A stretch of DNA of 64,000 bases from Massilia sp. PDC64. GTDB lineage: Bacteria; Pseudomonadota; Gammaproteobacteria; Burkholderiales; Burkholderiaceae_D. The notes beneath the pieces are model-generated. The model saw only the letters and a list, made by a program, of their open reading frames with translations. It was not told where the DNA came from and did not search any database. The position numbers were made by a program, and so were the translations under genes. This document shows positions 17,480 to 25,853 of the stretch, one piece after another. Within the stretch, counting starts at the first letter, position 1. Each line of letters starts with the position of its first letter. The stretch covers positions 620,001-684,000 of the forward strand of contig NZ_FMZS01000001.1 of NCBI RefSeq assembly GCF_900101265.1. The letters are read 5' to 3'.

Positions 17480-18367
17480 CTATGACATCCGCCAGTCCTC
17501 GCGCATCAGGTCCACGTAGCGCCGCGCGCCCAGCCCCAGCGGCCGCTCGCGCGACCACACCACGTCGACCCACAGGCGCAGCGCATTGCTGATGTTGTCG
17601 AAGCCGATCTCGACGAGGCTGCCCGCCGCGACGAGCGGCTGCACGAGCGCGCGCGGCAGGTACGCCCAGCCGAGGCCCGCCTGCACGAGGTTCAGCGTGG
17701 CCAGGTGGCTGTCGACGCGCCACACGTCGCGCGCGTGCACGAAGCGGAGATCGCGCCCGGGGCTTTCGCGTCCCGCGACGACGATCTGGCGCGCATCGAT
17801 CAGGTCTTCCAGCCGCGGCGCGCCGCCGGACAGCAGCGGATGGCCGGGCGCCACTACCGCGACGAGCAGTTCGCTGCCCACTTCCTGGAACGCCTCGCGG
17901 TCGTCCAGCCGTTCGCGCTCGAACACGAGGGCCAGGTGCACGCTGCCGTCGTGCAGCAGGCGCAGCGCGTCGGCCTGCGGTGCCGACAGCACCTCCACTT
18001 CCAGCGACGGGAATTCGCGCGCCAGCACGGCCAGAGGCGCGCTCCAGCGGCCCGCGATCAGTTCCGGCACGACGGCCAGGGTCAGGCGCCGTTCCAGCCC
18101 GCCGTGCAGCGCGAGCGCGTCCGCCTGCAACCGCCGCAGTTCGCTGGCGACGTGGCGGGCGCGCGGCTCCAGCGCCCGCGCGGCATCCGTCGGGCGCGGG
18201 TCGCGCCCGGACCGGTCGAACAGGGTCAGGTCCAGCTCCGCCTCGAGCTGGGCGATGGCCATGCTGACGGCCGACGGCACCCGTCCCAGCGCTCGGGCCG
18301 CCGCCGAAAAGGAACCGTGGTCGAGCACGGCCAGGAAGATGCGCACGCTGTCGCTGGTGAAGGCCAT
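17480..18367 (-). CDS. LysR-family regulator (AceR-like position)
   Basis: 295 residues. A winged helix-turn-helix occupies about 5-65 (FLAVLDHGSFSAAARALGRVPSAVSMAIAQLE), followed by a type-2 periplasmic-binding-like effector domain (about 90-290). It is divergently transcribed from the PACE efflux gene with 91 bases between starts. This is the arrangement of the AceR/AceI pair of Acinetobacter, where the LysR protein activates the pump in response to its substrate. The shared gap holds two TCAA/TTGA dyads that fit LysR sites. Control of the PACE gene is inferred from position. Confidence 0.9.
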   Translation of the reverse strand: MAFTSDSVRIFLAVLDHGSFSAAARALGRVPSAVSMAIAQLEAELDLTLFDRSGRDPRPTDAARALEPRARHVASELRRLQADALALHGGLERRLTLAVVPELIAGRWSAPLAVLAREFPSLEVEVLSAPQADALRLLHDGSVHLALVFERERLDDREAFQEVGSELLVAVVAPGHPLLSGGAPRLEDLIDARQIVVAGRESPGRDLRFVHARDVWRVDSHLATLNLVQAGLGWAYLPRALVQPLVAAGSLVEIGFDNISNALRLWVDVVWSRERPLGLGARRYVDLMREDWRMS

Positions 18368-18373
18368 GACCTG

Positions 18374-18413
18374 TCAATAAAGTTGATAGATTCTGACTTT
18401 ATACATCAATTGA
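18374..18413. promoter_or_regulatory. Candidate LysR operator between regulator and PACE gene
   Basis: The AT-rich gap contains two related dyads: TCAA-N5-TTGA at 18374-18386 and TCAATTGA at 18406-18413, about three helical turns apart. LysR proteins typically bind such dyads at a recognition and an activation site next to the divergent target promoter. Assignment is by motif shape and position only. Confidence 0.5.
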
Positions 18414-18458
18414 ACCGACATATCCTGCCTCCATCGGTATTTTCAGGGAAGCAGCACC

Positions 18459-18878
18459 ATGCAAGGCATCAAACGCAAGATCGTCTACGTCGCACTGTAC
18501 GAAGCCATCGCCATCGCGAGCACGACGGCCGGACTGGCCGGCCTCGCGGACCATGACGCGGGCGCCGCGGGCATCGCGGCCGTCCTCGCGTCGGCGACGG
18601 CCGTCGTCTGGAACCTCGTCTACAACACGCTGTTCGAAGCGTGGGAAGCGCGCCAGGCCAGGCGCGGCCGGAGCCTGATGCGGCGCGTCGTCCACGCCAT
18701 CGGCTTCGAGGGCGGCCTCGTGCTCGCCATCGTGCCGATGTTCGCGTGGGCGCTGCAAACGTCCCTCGTCGACGCCTTCCTGCTCGACATCGGGCTCGTC
18801 GTGTTCTTCGTCGTCTACAGCTTCGCATTCAACTGGGCGTTCGACCTCGTGTTCGGGTTGCCGAAGGCGGCGGCCTGA
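18459..18878 (+). CDS. PACE-family efflux transporter (AceI-like)
   Basis: 139-residue inner-membrane protein with four transmembrane helices formed by two tandem helical pairs (about 8-30, 37-60, 80-104, 112-134). The N-terminal KRKIVYVALYEAIAI matches proteobacterial antimicrobial compound efflux proteins, and the essential membrane Glu of AceI falls at the same number, Glu15. The second pair carries FNWAFD, the counterpart of the YN.FD block in the first (VWNLVYNTLFE). PACE proteins export chlorhexidine and other biocides, and natural polyamine-like cations, by proton exchange. Adjacent to a divergent LysR gene as in aceR-aceI. Confidence 0.9.
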   Translation: MQGIKRKIVYVALYEAIAIASTTAGLAGLADHDAGAAGIAAVLASATAVVWNLVYNTLFEAWEARQARRGRSLMRRVVHAIGFEGGLVLAIVPMFAWALQTSLVDAFLLDIGLVVFFVVYSFAFNWAFDLVFGLPKAAA

Positions 18879-18880
18879 AT

Positions 18881-18911
18881 CCGGTTCGCCCCATCCGTCT
18901 CCCGGTTCGCC
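18881..18911 (+). repeat. Direct repeat CCGGTTCGCC upstream of FAD oxidase
   Basis: Two exact 10-base copies, at 18881-18890 and 18902-18911, start 21 bases apart (two helical turns). Each is followed by one variable base and CAT. They lie 69 bases before the FAD oxidase start and may be an operator. The remaining bases to 18979 are GC-rich with no clear promoter hexamers. Confidence 0.5.
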
Positions 18912-18979
18912 ACATTCCGCTCGCCCGCGCGCGTCCGCCGGCGTAGCCTGAGCGGCATTCGATCCAGCCGGGAGACACG

Positions 18980-20770
18980 ATGCAACGACGATTCCTTCTC
19001 AAGGCGGCGGCGACGCTGCCGTTCGCACTCGCAGGCGTCACCATGGCCGCACCGCTGCGCCGGCGCGTGCGGCCGGGCGATCCGCTGTGGCCGTCCGCCG
19101 CCGCGTGGGACGATTTGAAACGCAGCGTGGGCGGCCGCCTCGTGAAACTCGACGCACCGTTCGCCGGCTGCGCGGCGGGCGCCGACACCCCGGCGTGCAC
19201 GGCCGCCCTGGCCCGTTTGAAAAACGGTTTCGACATGGGCGACCAACCGAACTTCACACACACGAGCGGCTGGCTGGACGCGTGGTCGTCGCAGCCCAGC
19301 GCGTACGCCATCGCGGCACGCACGACGGCGGACGTCGTCGCCGCCGTGAATTTCGCGCGCACCCACGACCTGCGCCTCGTCGTCAAGGGCGGCGGCCATA
19401 GTTACCAGGGCACGTCGGATGCGCCGGATTCGCTGCTCGTCTGGACCCGGCACATGAACGACGTGCGGCTCGAACCCGCCTTCGTCGCGCGCAACTGCGG
19501 GGCCGCGCCGCAGCCGGCCGTCACGGTGGGCGCGGGCGCCATGTGGATCGACGCCTACGATGCCGTGACGACGCGCGCCGGCCGCTACGTACAGGGCGGC
19601 GGCTGCACGACGGTCGGCGTCGCGGGGCTCGTGCAGAGCGGCGGCTTCGGCAGCTTTTCCAAGCGCTACGGCACGGCGGCGGCCGGCCTGCTGGAGGCGG
19701 AAGTCGTGACGGCCGACGGCCAGGTCCGCATCGCCAACGCGTGCACGAACGCGGACCTGTTCTGGGCACTGAAAGGCGGCGGTGGCGGCAGCGTGGGCAT
19801 CGTCACGCGCCTCACGCTGCGCACACGCGAGCTGCCGGCAACCTTCGGTGCCGCCTTCTGCAAGGTGCGTGCGGCCGATGACGCCGCGTTCCGTGCGCTG
19901 CTCGGCAAGCTGGTCGAATTCTATGCGCGCGACCTGTTCAATCCGCACTGGGGCGAGCAGATCGCTATCCATGGCGACAACACGGTCGACGTCTCGATGG
20001 TATTCCAGGACCTGGACGAAGCTGCTGCCTCCCGCACGTGGGCGCCCATGCTCGACTGGCTGCGCAGCCAGCCCGGCTACACGTTCGACAAGCCGTTCCA
20101 CGTGCTGTCCCTGCCCGCGCGGCACATGTGGGACGCCGCGTTCTTCCGCGAGCATGCGCCCGGCTTCATGGTCCCCGATCCGCGACCGGGCGCCCCGGCG
20201 CACCACGTGATCTGGAAGGGCGACACGGAGCAGGAAGGCTGGTTCATCCACGGCTACAAATCGGCGTGGCTGCCGGCGGGACTGCTCGATACGAAACGCC
20301 AGGCCGCCCTTGCCGATGCGCTGTTCCGCGCCAGCCGGCACTGGAGCGTGGGCCTGCACTTCAACAAGGGACTGGCGGGTGCGCCGCGCGACGAGATCGA
20401 GGCCGCGCGCGATACCGCGACGAATCCCGCCGTGCTGGACGCCTTCGCGCTGGCCATCATCGCGGGCGGCGACGGGCCGCATTTCCCCGGCATGCCCGGC
20501 GGCGCCGTCGACACGGCCCGCGGCCGCGCCCGCGCGCAGGCGATCGGCCGCGCGATGGACGCGCTGCTCGCGGTGGCGCCGAAGGCCGGCGCCTACGTCT
20601 CCGAAAGCGATTACTTCCAGCCGAACTGGCAAGACGCGTTCTGGGGCACCAACTATCCGCGCCTCGCGCAGGTCAAGCGCAAGTACGATCCGGACGGGCT
20701 GTTCTTCGTGCGCCACGGCGTGGGCAGCGAAGGGTGGAGCGACGACGGCTTCACGCGTCTGGCGGGATAG
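18980..20770 (+). CDS. Exported FAD-linked oxidase, berberine-bridge (BBE) type
   Basis: 596 residues. The N-terminus QRRFLLKAAATLPFALAG is a twin-arginine-type signal, consistent with export of a folded flavoprotein. The PCMH FAD-binding domain (about 100-285) has KGGGHSYQG with His140 and GGGCTTVG with Cys209, the two residues that bind FAD bicovalently in BBE oxidases. The C-terminal BBE motif is NYPRLAQVKRKYDPDGLFFV. Such enzymes oxidise carbohydrates or alkaloid-like substrates and reduce O2 to H2O2. It is monocistronic and its 3' end overlaps the convergent zinc-ribbon gene by 20 bases. Substrate unknown; carbohydrate oxidase is the commonest bacterial role. Confidence 0.88.
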   Translation: MQRRFLLKAAATLPFALAGVTMAAPLRRRVRPGDPLWPSAAAWDDLKRSVGGRLVKLDAPFAGCAAGADTPACTAALARLKNGFDMGDQPNFTHTSGWLDAWSSQPSAYAIAARTTADVVAAVNFARTHDLRLVVKGGGHSYQGTSDAPDSLLVWTRHMNDVRLEPAFVARNCGAAPQPAVTVGAGAMWIDAYDAVTTRAGRYVQGGGCTTVGVAGLVQSGGFGSFSKRYGTAAAGLLEAEVVTADGQVRIANACTNADLFWALKGGGGGSVGIVTRLTLRTRELPATFGAAFCKVRAADDAAFRALLGKLVEFYARDLFNPHWGEQIAIHGDNTVDVSMVFQDLDEAAASRTWAPMLDWLRSQPGYTFDKPFHVLSLPARHMWDAAFFREHAPGFMVPDPRPGAPAHHVIWKGDTEQEGWFIHGYKSAWLPAGLLDTKRQAALADALFRASRHWSVGLHFNKGLAGAPRDEIEAARDTATNPAVLDAFALAIIAGGDGPHFPGMPGGAVDTARGRARAQAIGRAMDALLAVAPKAGAYVSESDYFQPNWQDAFWGTNYPRLAQVKRKYDPDGLFFVRHGVGSEGWSDDGFTRLAG

Positions 20771-21593
20771 CCAGCGGATGCTCGGCGCGCGCGGCGTCGA
20801 TGCGCGCCTTGAGGGCACGCGTGTTGTCGTCCTCGCCCCAGCGCTTCGTGAACGCCTGCAGGCGGGAACGGGCCCGCTCGACGCTGCCGGACGCCAGCGC
20901 GGACTCGATGGGGCCGCGTGCCTCCGCCCACGCGCTCGCGCGCTGGCGCTTGCGCGTGCACGCGCTGGACGCCTCGTTCAGCCCGCGCTGCAGGCGCTCG
21001 AGCTGCTGCGGCGTGGCGCGGCTTGAGCGCAGCGCGATCAGCTCGTCCTGCGCCTGCTTGCCCTGGCAGGCCTGGGCCAGCGCGATGGCGGCGTCGATGC
21101 GCTTGTCGATCTTCTTCGCAGACGGCTTGGCCCATAGCCACACGCCCCACAGCACGGCCAGCGCGACGATCCACCAGCGCAGGCGGATCGGCTGGCGCCC
21201 GGCCGGCTTCGGCGCGGGCGGCGGTGTCGGGTGCGGCGACCACGGGATGCCGCGGCCCCGCTCAGGTGGCGACGGCGGCGCGCTGTTGGCCTCGACCGGG
21301 CGGCCGCTGCGGCCGAAGGCTGTCGCGGACGGTGCCGGTTTGGGCGGTGGCGGCGGTGCCTGCTGCACGGTGGTATCCGGCGCATCCGACCAGCCCGACA
21401 ATCCGGCCACGGCCTCCGCGCCAGCTGCGGTAGCAACGGCAGCGGCGGCGTCGCCGCGTCCACGGTCTTCGTCCCGAGGCGGCGGCGCACCCGCCTGCTG
21501 GGCCGTCCCGCAATACGGACAGTACTGCACGCGGCGCGGCATGCCCCGCACGCAGCCGGCGTTGATGCAGCGGTAGATCGCTTCGTCCTGCAC
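20751..21593 (-). CDS. Zinc-ribbon single-pass membrane protein (tubulin-like operon, gene 5)
   Basis: 280 residues with no family I can name. An N-terminal zinc ribbon (CINAGC-x8-RVQYCPYCG, about 9-28) precedes a long Pro/Ala-rich disordered linker, one transmembrane helix (about 139-155, RWWIVALAVLWGVWLWA) and a C-terminal helical domain with three Cys-containing or charged helices (AQACQGKQAQDEL, RLQRGLNEASSACTRKRQ). Nine bases separate it from the tubulin-like gene, so it is the last gene of that operon. Topology suggests the ribbon faces the cytoplasm and the helical domain the periplasm. It could anchor the tubulin-like protein to the membrane; that is inference. Confidence 0.75.
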   Translation of the reverse strand: MQDEAIYRCINAGCVRGMPRRVQYCPYCGTAQQAGAPPPRDEDRGRGDAAAAVATAAGAEAVAGLSGWSDAPDTTVQQAPPPPPKPAPSATAFGRSGRPVEANSAPPSPPERGRGIPWSPHPTPPPAPKPAGRQPIRLRWWIVALAVLWGVWLWAKPSAKKIDKRIDAAIALAQACQGKQAQDELIALRSSRATPQQLERLQRGLNEASSACTRKRQRASAWAEARGPIESALASGSVERARSRLQAFTKRWGEDDNTRALKARIDAARAEHPLAIPPDA

Positions 21594-21602
21594 GGTGCGT
21601 CC

Positions 21603-24600
21603 TTATTCCGGGTCCGGGATGCCGTCGTCGTCCGGATCGGGAATCGCGGCACCGGCGGCCGCCATCACTTCCGGGATGTCGCCGACCGTCTTCCACTTGT
21701 CCGCGCGTGGATTCCACTGCATGTTCCAGATGCGCGTGCCCGTGTCGATCTCGCCGCGCATGAGCTGCTGCACGACTTCGTCCAGCGCGAACGGTCCCCG
21801 CTGGGTGCCACCGACGAACAGCTTGTAGCGCGCGGGGATCGGCGTCGCACCGACGACATACGCAGAAGGCCCGAGGCTCGGCGCAGGCACCGTATCCGGT
21901 GCACCCGGCGTCGGCGCGACAACGGTGGGCGCGGCGGGTGCGTACTGGGCGGACGGCAAGGTGGAGGCAACTGCGGGCGTCGTGGCACGACGTTCGAGCG
22001 CCTGCGCGGCACGCGCGTCGGTGGCGAGGAACTCGGGCCGGATCACGCGCTTGTCCGTGGGCCGCTCGACTTCCCACGCGTACGCGTCGGAGGCGGAATC
22101 GGGCACGGTCTCCGTCCACGTGTCGAGCTGCGCGAGTGCCGCCTCCACCTGCGCCGGCGACAGCTGCGGATCGAGCGCCACGGCGCGCCGCATCCACTGG
22201 TCGTACAGCCGCCGCGCCGTGATGTACGGGAGAGAAGGCGACGGCAGCTGCGCGCCCGTCTCGTCCACTTCCAGCTTCGGTTCGTACACGCGCAGTTGAT
22301 AATGGCGCATCAGCGCAGCCAGCAACGCCAGCTGGTGCGGGCCCATCGCCGCCAGGCGCTGGCGCGTCGCCGCGATCACCTGCTCGCGGTAGTACGGCGG
22401 CAGGCCGTTGGAGCGGATCGCGTATTCGTTGCCGATCTGGAGCCATTCGCCCGAGCCCGGCTCGACCTCGAACAGGTATTGCCCGCGCGGCTGGAACGCG
22501 GCCTCGCGGTCGCCCGCGTCCTGCTTGCGGCGCAGGACGCCCAGCGCGATGGCAGCGAGGAAGAATTCGTAGTCGTCGGCCAGGCGATTCAGCTCGTCCA
22601 TCGACGGCGAGATCGGATGGCGGAAGCGCGTCGAATCGAAGTGCAGGTGCGTGGGGATCTTCGGGTTCTCGATCTGGTAGCTCGCGCGCCACGTGGGCAG
22701 GCCGCGCAGCACCGTCATCGGGTAGCCGGACAGCTCGATGTAGCACACGGCCCGTCCCGGCACGCCCGTGTTCACGACGGACACGAGGTCGCCGTGGAAG
22801 AAGCCGGTGGGAACGGCCGCGCGGATCTCGGGTTCCAGCTTGCGCCACGCGGCCGGGTCGCCCACGCCGATGAAGCACTTGAACTGGTCGGCGCTGGGCG
22901 TGAACTCGGCCGAGAAGCGCGCATTAATCCACGGCATGGCGCTCTTGATCCACTCGGAGAAGATGCGGTGCCGCTCCTGCGGCGACATCGCGCCCAGCCG
23001 CTCCACGAGCGGATCGGGCAGCTCGGCCACGGCCTGCTCGCCCGACAGCTGCAGCTGCGCGCGCCGGAACAGTTTCAGCAGCAAGTCGGAACGCAGTCTC
23101 TCGTCGCCCAGTTGCGGGAACAGCCGCGCGGAGCCGCCGAATTCCAGCAGCACCTCTTCGCTCCACGCGCTCACGTCGCCCGTCAGCCGGACGGGTTCCG
23201 GCAGCACGTCGCTCGCCAGCTTGATGTAGGTGGCGTGCTCCTGGCGCGCATCGGCGCGCAGCTGGCCGATGCGCTGGTCGACGGCGGCCAGCATCGCACC
23301 CACGTTGCGCCGCCCTTCCTGGAACTCGCCCGCCACGCCGCTCCAGCGCACCTGGCCGTGTTCGTCCGGCGCCTGCGGTTCGCCCAGCCAGGACGACAGG
23401 CTTTGCATCACCTCGATGGACTGTCCCGCCGCGACGGCGAGCAGGTGGAAGCGCAGGTAGTCGGCGATGTCGCGCTTCAGGTGGTTCATGATCTCGCGCG
23501 CCTGCGCATCCTTGCCGAACAGGCGGCCCGCGGCCTGCGTCAGGTGGTTCAGCGATTCCTCGACCTGGCGCGTGCGCAGCGCGTCGCGCACGTCGCGGTA
23601 ACGCTTGCCGTTGCGCTGGACGTTGGCCAGGTCGCGCTGCGCGAGGCGTGCCTTCACCTGTTCCAGCAGCGACAGCACGAACTCCAGGCCGCCCTGCTTG
23701 CGGTCGTCCAGCAGCATGTACAGCCGGCCGCGCACGTTCAGGCGCAGTTGCGCGAGCAGTTCGCCCGTGTGGCGCTTGATGCGGTCCTCGCTCGTCTCGG
23801 CCGTCGCGCCGGCTTCGCGGATGGCGTCGCGCTCCAGGTTCGGCAGCAACTCGACGACCTTCTCGCGCCACAGCTTCAGGTCGTACGAAGCCATGATGCG
23901 GTCCATCTCCAGCTGCACCTTGCTCTCGACGCGCTCCAGCAGCGAACGCTGGTCCTTGTCCAGCAGGAGCATGTCCGTCAGCGCATATTCCGGGAACGGC
24001 GTGACGTCGACGGTCCCCTTTTTGAAATCGGGGAATTCCGTGAACGGGTGCTCGGCCATGCCCATCTGCTCGCGCATGAAGGCGTCCCGTTCCTGGTCGG
24101 TGGCGCGCCGTGCGGCCGTGCCGTCGGCGGCGACGAGGCCGAAGAACGCCTTCACCATCAGCGCCGCCAGTTCGTACGCGCGGATGTCTTCGCGCAGGCT
24201 TTGCTGCGTGTCGAGCACGGCCTGACCGAACGCGGAATAGACCTTCGAGTATGACAGGCGCATGTCGCCGAAGCGCTGCTCGGGCACGCGCGGGTTGTAC
24301 GGTCCAAGCTTGTGCTGCTGCTGGTTGACGGCGACGGAGCGCTTGCGGTTGGCGAAATCGGCCGACGCGAAATCCTCGAACAGCGTGTCGGCCACCATCT
24401 GGTACACGTCCTTCACGTCCTGCGTGGCCTTGTTCGTGAGGTTCGCCGTGTCGACGAAATAGACGTCGTCGAACGGCGTGCCGCGGCCGACGATGCTGTC
24501 CGGTTCCATCCACTGCACGCGCGCGTTCATGTCGCGCATGCTCGTCTCCAGTTCCATCAGCGTCGCGTACGCGTTCGCTTCCGTGCGCTCCTTGTTTGCC

Positions 24601-25340
24601 TTCGCGTAACCGGACGGCAGGAACATCACGAGGTCGACCTGGCTGTCCGACACTTCCTGGCGCGCGACAGCCTTCGCGATCCAGCCCAGGTCGATGGCGC
24701 TGCCCGCGCCGGTGCCGCCCGCGTTCGACGCGATGACGACGATGCGGAATTTCGACGTGTCGACCTGCAGGCCGAGGCGCTGGTAATTCTCCTTGCGCTC
24801 GATGCCCGCGTTACTGCTCAGGAAATTCAGCGCGCCTTTGATGCGGCCACGCAGCTTCGGATATTTGTCGAACAGGTACAAGCGCGCCAGCGCGCGGATC
24901 TGGCCCGCGCCCTTCGACGGATCGATGCCCAGCGAGCGCAGTTTCTTCGGACGCAGCGGCATCCAGTTTTCGATCAGCGGGAATCTTGCGAGGCTGTCGT
25001 CCGACTCATGGTATTGCGGCAGGTCGAGCGGTTCGACGAGGCGTTCTTCGTCCGACAGTTTGACCAGCTCGAACCACGGGTCCGTGCGCTGCGACTTGCC
25101 TTCGTCGATGACGGCGTTCGCATCGAGGTCGAAGTGGAGGAAGCGCGCGACGGGGAAGTCGGCGATGGACTCGACGCGGGTCGGATGCCGGCGGTTCCAC
25201 ACGGCCGCGAGGATGCGGCGGCGGATGCGCATCATGACTTCCATGCCGGTGCCGCCGGCGCCGATGAACAGCGTCGGACGCAGGTCGACTTTGAGCTCCG
25301 CTTTATTGCCGAGCGATGCGGGATCGGGAAAATCTGCCAT
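21603..25340 (-). CDS. Large tubulin-like GTPase-fold protein with C-terminal GYF_2-like domain (operon gene 4)
   Basis: 1245 residues. The N-terminal ~450 match the bacterial tubulin-like family (Pfam Tubulin_2 type): a nucleotide-fold opening LFIGAGGTGMEVMMRIR (27-35) and the tubulin signature-like loop NAGGTGAGSAIDLGW (206-214), the counterpart of GGGTGS/TG in FtsZ and tubulin. The middle (about 450-1000) is helical with coiled-coil-like segments. Residues about 1172-1226 (FVGGTQRGPFAL, MRGEI, GTRIWNMQW) resemble a GYF_2 adaptor domain, and the tail PDPDDDGIPDPE looks like a calcium-type Asp repeat. FtsZ is about 390 residues, so this is far larger. Relatives have been proposed from comparative genomics to act in membrane remodelling. 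The operon neighbours are all membrane, exported or zinc-ribbon proteins. Confidence 0.85.
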   Translation of the reverse strand: MADFPDPASLGNKAELKVDLRPTLFIGAGGTGMEVMMRIRRRILAAVWNRRHPTRVESIADFPVARFLHFDLDANAVIDEGKSQRTDPWFELVKLSDEERLVEPLDLPQYHESDDSLARFPLIENWMPLRPKKLRSLGIDPSKGAGQIRALARLYLFDKYPKLRGRIKGALNFLSSNAGIERKENYQRLGLQVDTSKFRIVVIASNAGGTGAGSAIDLGWIAKAVARQEVSDSQVDLVMFLPSGYAKANKERTEANAYATLMELETSMRDMNARVQWMEPDSIVGRGTPFDDVYFVDTANLTNKATQDVKDVYQMVADTLFEDFASADFANRKRSVAVNQQQHKLGPYNPRVPEQRFGDMRLSYSKVYSAFGQAVLDTQQSLREDIRAYELAALMVKAFFGLVAADGTAARRATDQERDAFMREQMGMAEHPFTEFPDFKKGTVDVTPFPEYALTDMLLLDKDQRSLLERVESKVQLEMDRIMASYDLKLWREKVVELLPNLERDAIREAGATAETSEDRIKRHTGELLAQLRLNVRGRLYMLLDDRKQGGLEFVLSLLEQVKARLAQRDLANVQRNGKRYRDVRDALRTRQVEESLNHLTQAAGRLFGKDAQAREIMNHLKRDIADYLRFHLLAVAAGQSIEVMQSLSSWLGEPQAPDEHGQVRWSGVAGEFQEGRRNVGAMLAAVDQRIGQLRADARQEHATYIKLASDVLPEPVRLTGDVSAWSEEVLLEFGGSARLFPQLGDERLRSDLLLKLFRRAQLQLSGEQAVAELPDPLVERLGAMSPQERHRIFSEWIKSAMPWINARFSAEFTPSADQFKCFIGVGDPAAWRKLEPEIRAAVPTGFFHGDLVSVVNTGVPGRAVCYIELSGYPMTVLRGLPTWRASYQIENPKIPTHLHFDSTRFRHPISPSMDELNRLADDYEFFLAAIALGVLRRKQDAGDREAAFQPRGQYLFEVEPGSGEWLQIGNEYAIRSNGLPPYYREQVIAATRQRLAAMGPHQLALLAALMRHYQLRVYEPKLEVDETGAQLPSPSLPYITARRLYDQWMRRAVALDPQLSPAQVEAALAQLDTWTETVPDSASDAYAWEVERPTDKRVIRPEFLATDARAAQALERRATTPAVASTLPSAQYAPAAPTVVAPTPGAPDTVPAPSLGPSAYVVGATPIPARYKLFVGGTQRGPFALDEVVQQLMRGEIDTGTRIWNMQWNPRADKWKTVGDIPEVMAAAGAAIPDPDDDGIPDPE

Positions 25341-25358
25341 GGTGTTCTCTGTGTAAGG

Positions 25359-25853
25359 TCAGCGGCGGCCGACGAAGAAGGCCGCGACCAGCGTGACGAC
25401 GCCGACGACGACCAGCGGTCCGGTGATGGCGGGCGTCAGGTATTTGCTCGCGTTGACGATGGCCAGCACGACGGCGGCGGACAGGAAGCCCATGCCGACG
25501 AACAGCAGCCAGCCCGCGCTGCCGGCCGCCGACGGCGCCACGCGCTTGACGACGAGGTGGTGCACGTAGGCGTTGCGCACGAAGAAGTAAATCACGAGCA
25601 GCACGACGAAGACGGCGGCGCCGATCGCCATGTCGCGCCCGGCCGTGTCGCGCAGCGGCGCCGCGCTCGTGTTGGTGGCGCCGCCGGGTGCGATCTCGAC
25701 GGGTTGCGTGGCCGTGTCGGGTGTCGTCTTCGGCAGGCTGTCCTGCGGCGTGGTCGGCGTCTGGCCAGGTAGTTTGAAACCCGGGTCGGTACCGGCGGTA
25801 TCGGGGGCGGGCTTGGTCTGGTCGTTCTGCATGGTGGGTTCCCGTGGGTTCAT
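25359..25853 (-). CDS. Two- to three-helix membrane protein with disordered N-terminus (operon gene 3)
   Basis: 164 residues, no recognised family. The first ~70 are Pro/Thr/Asp/Gln-rich and likely disordered in the cytoplasm. Hydrophobic helices follow at about 75-93 (MAIGAAVFVVLLVIYFFV), 112-132 (GWLLFVGMGFLSAAVVLAIV) and 142-160 (GPLVVVGVVTLVAAFFVG). The ATG at 25853 overlaps the stop of the vWA-like gene (ATGA); a second ATG at 25832 is possible. It sits between the vWA-like protein and the tubulin-like protein, 18 bases before the latter, and may be a membrane partner of the complex. Confidence 0.75.
   Translation of the reverse strand: MNPREPTMQNDQTKPAPDTAGTDPGFKLPGQTPTTPQDSLPKTTPDTATQPVEIAPGGATNTSAAPLRDTAGRDMAIGAAVFVVLLVIYFFVRNAYVHHLVVKRVAPSAAGSAGWLLFVGMGFLSAAVVLAIVNASKYLTPAITGPLVVVGVVTLVAAFFVGRR

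Noticed and set aside
21603-25340. FtsZ or plasmid TubZ
   Set aside because: The protein is about three times too long, carries a GYF_2-like C-terminus and sits with membrane and vWA-like genes, not with division or partition genes.
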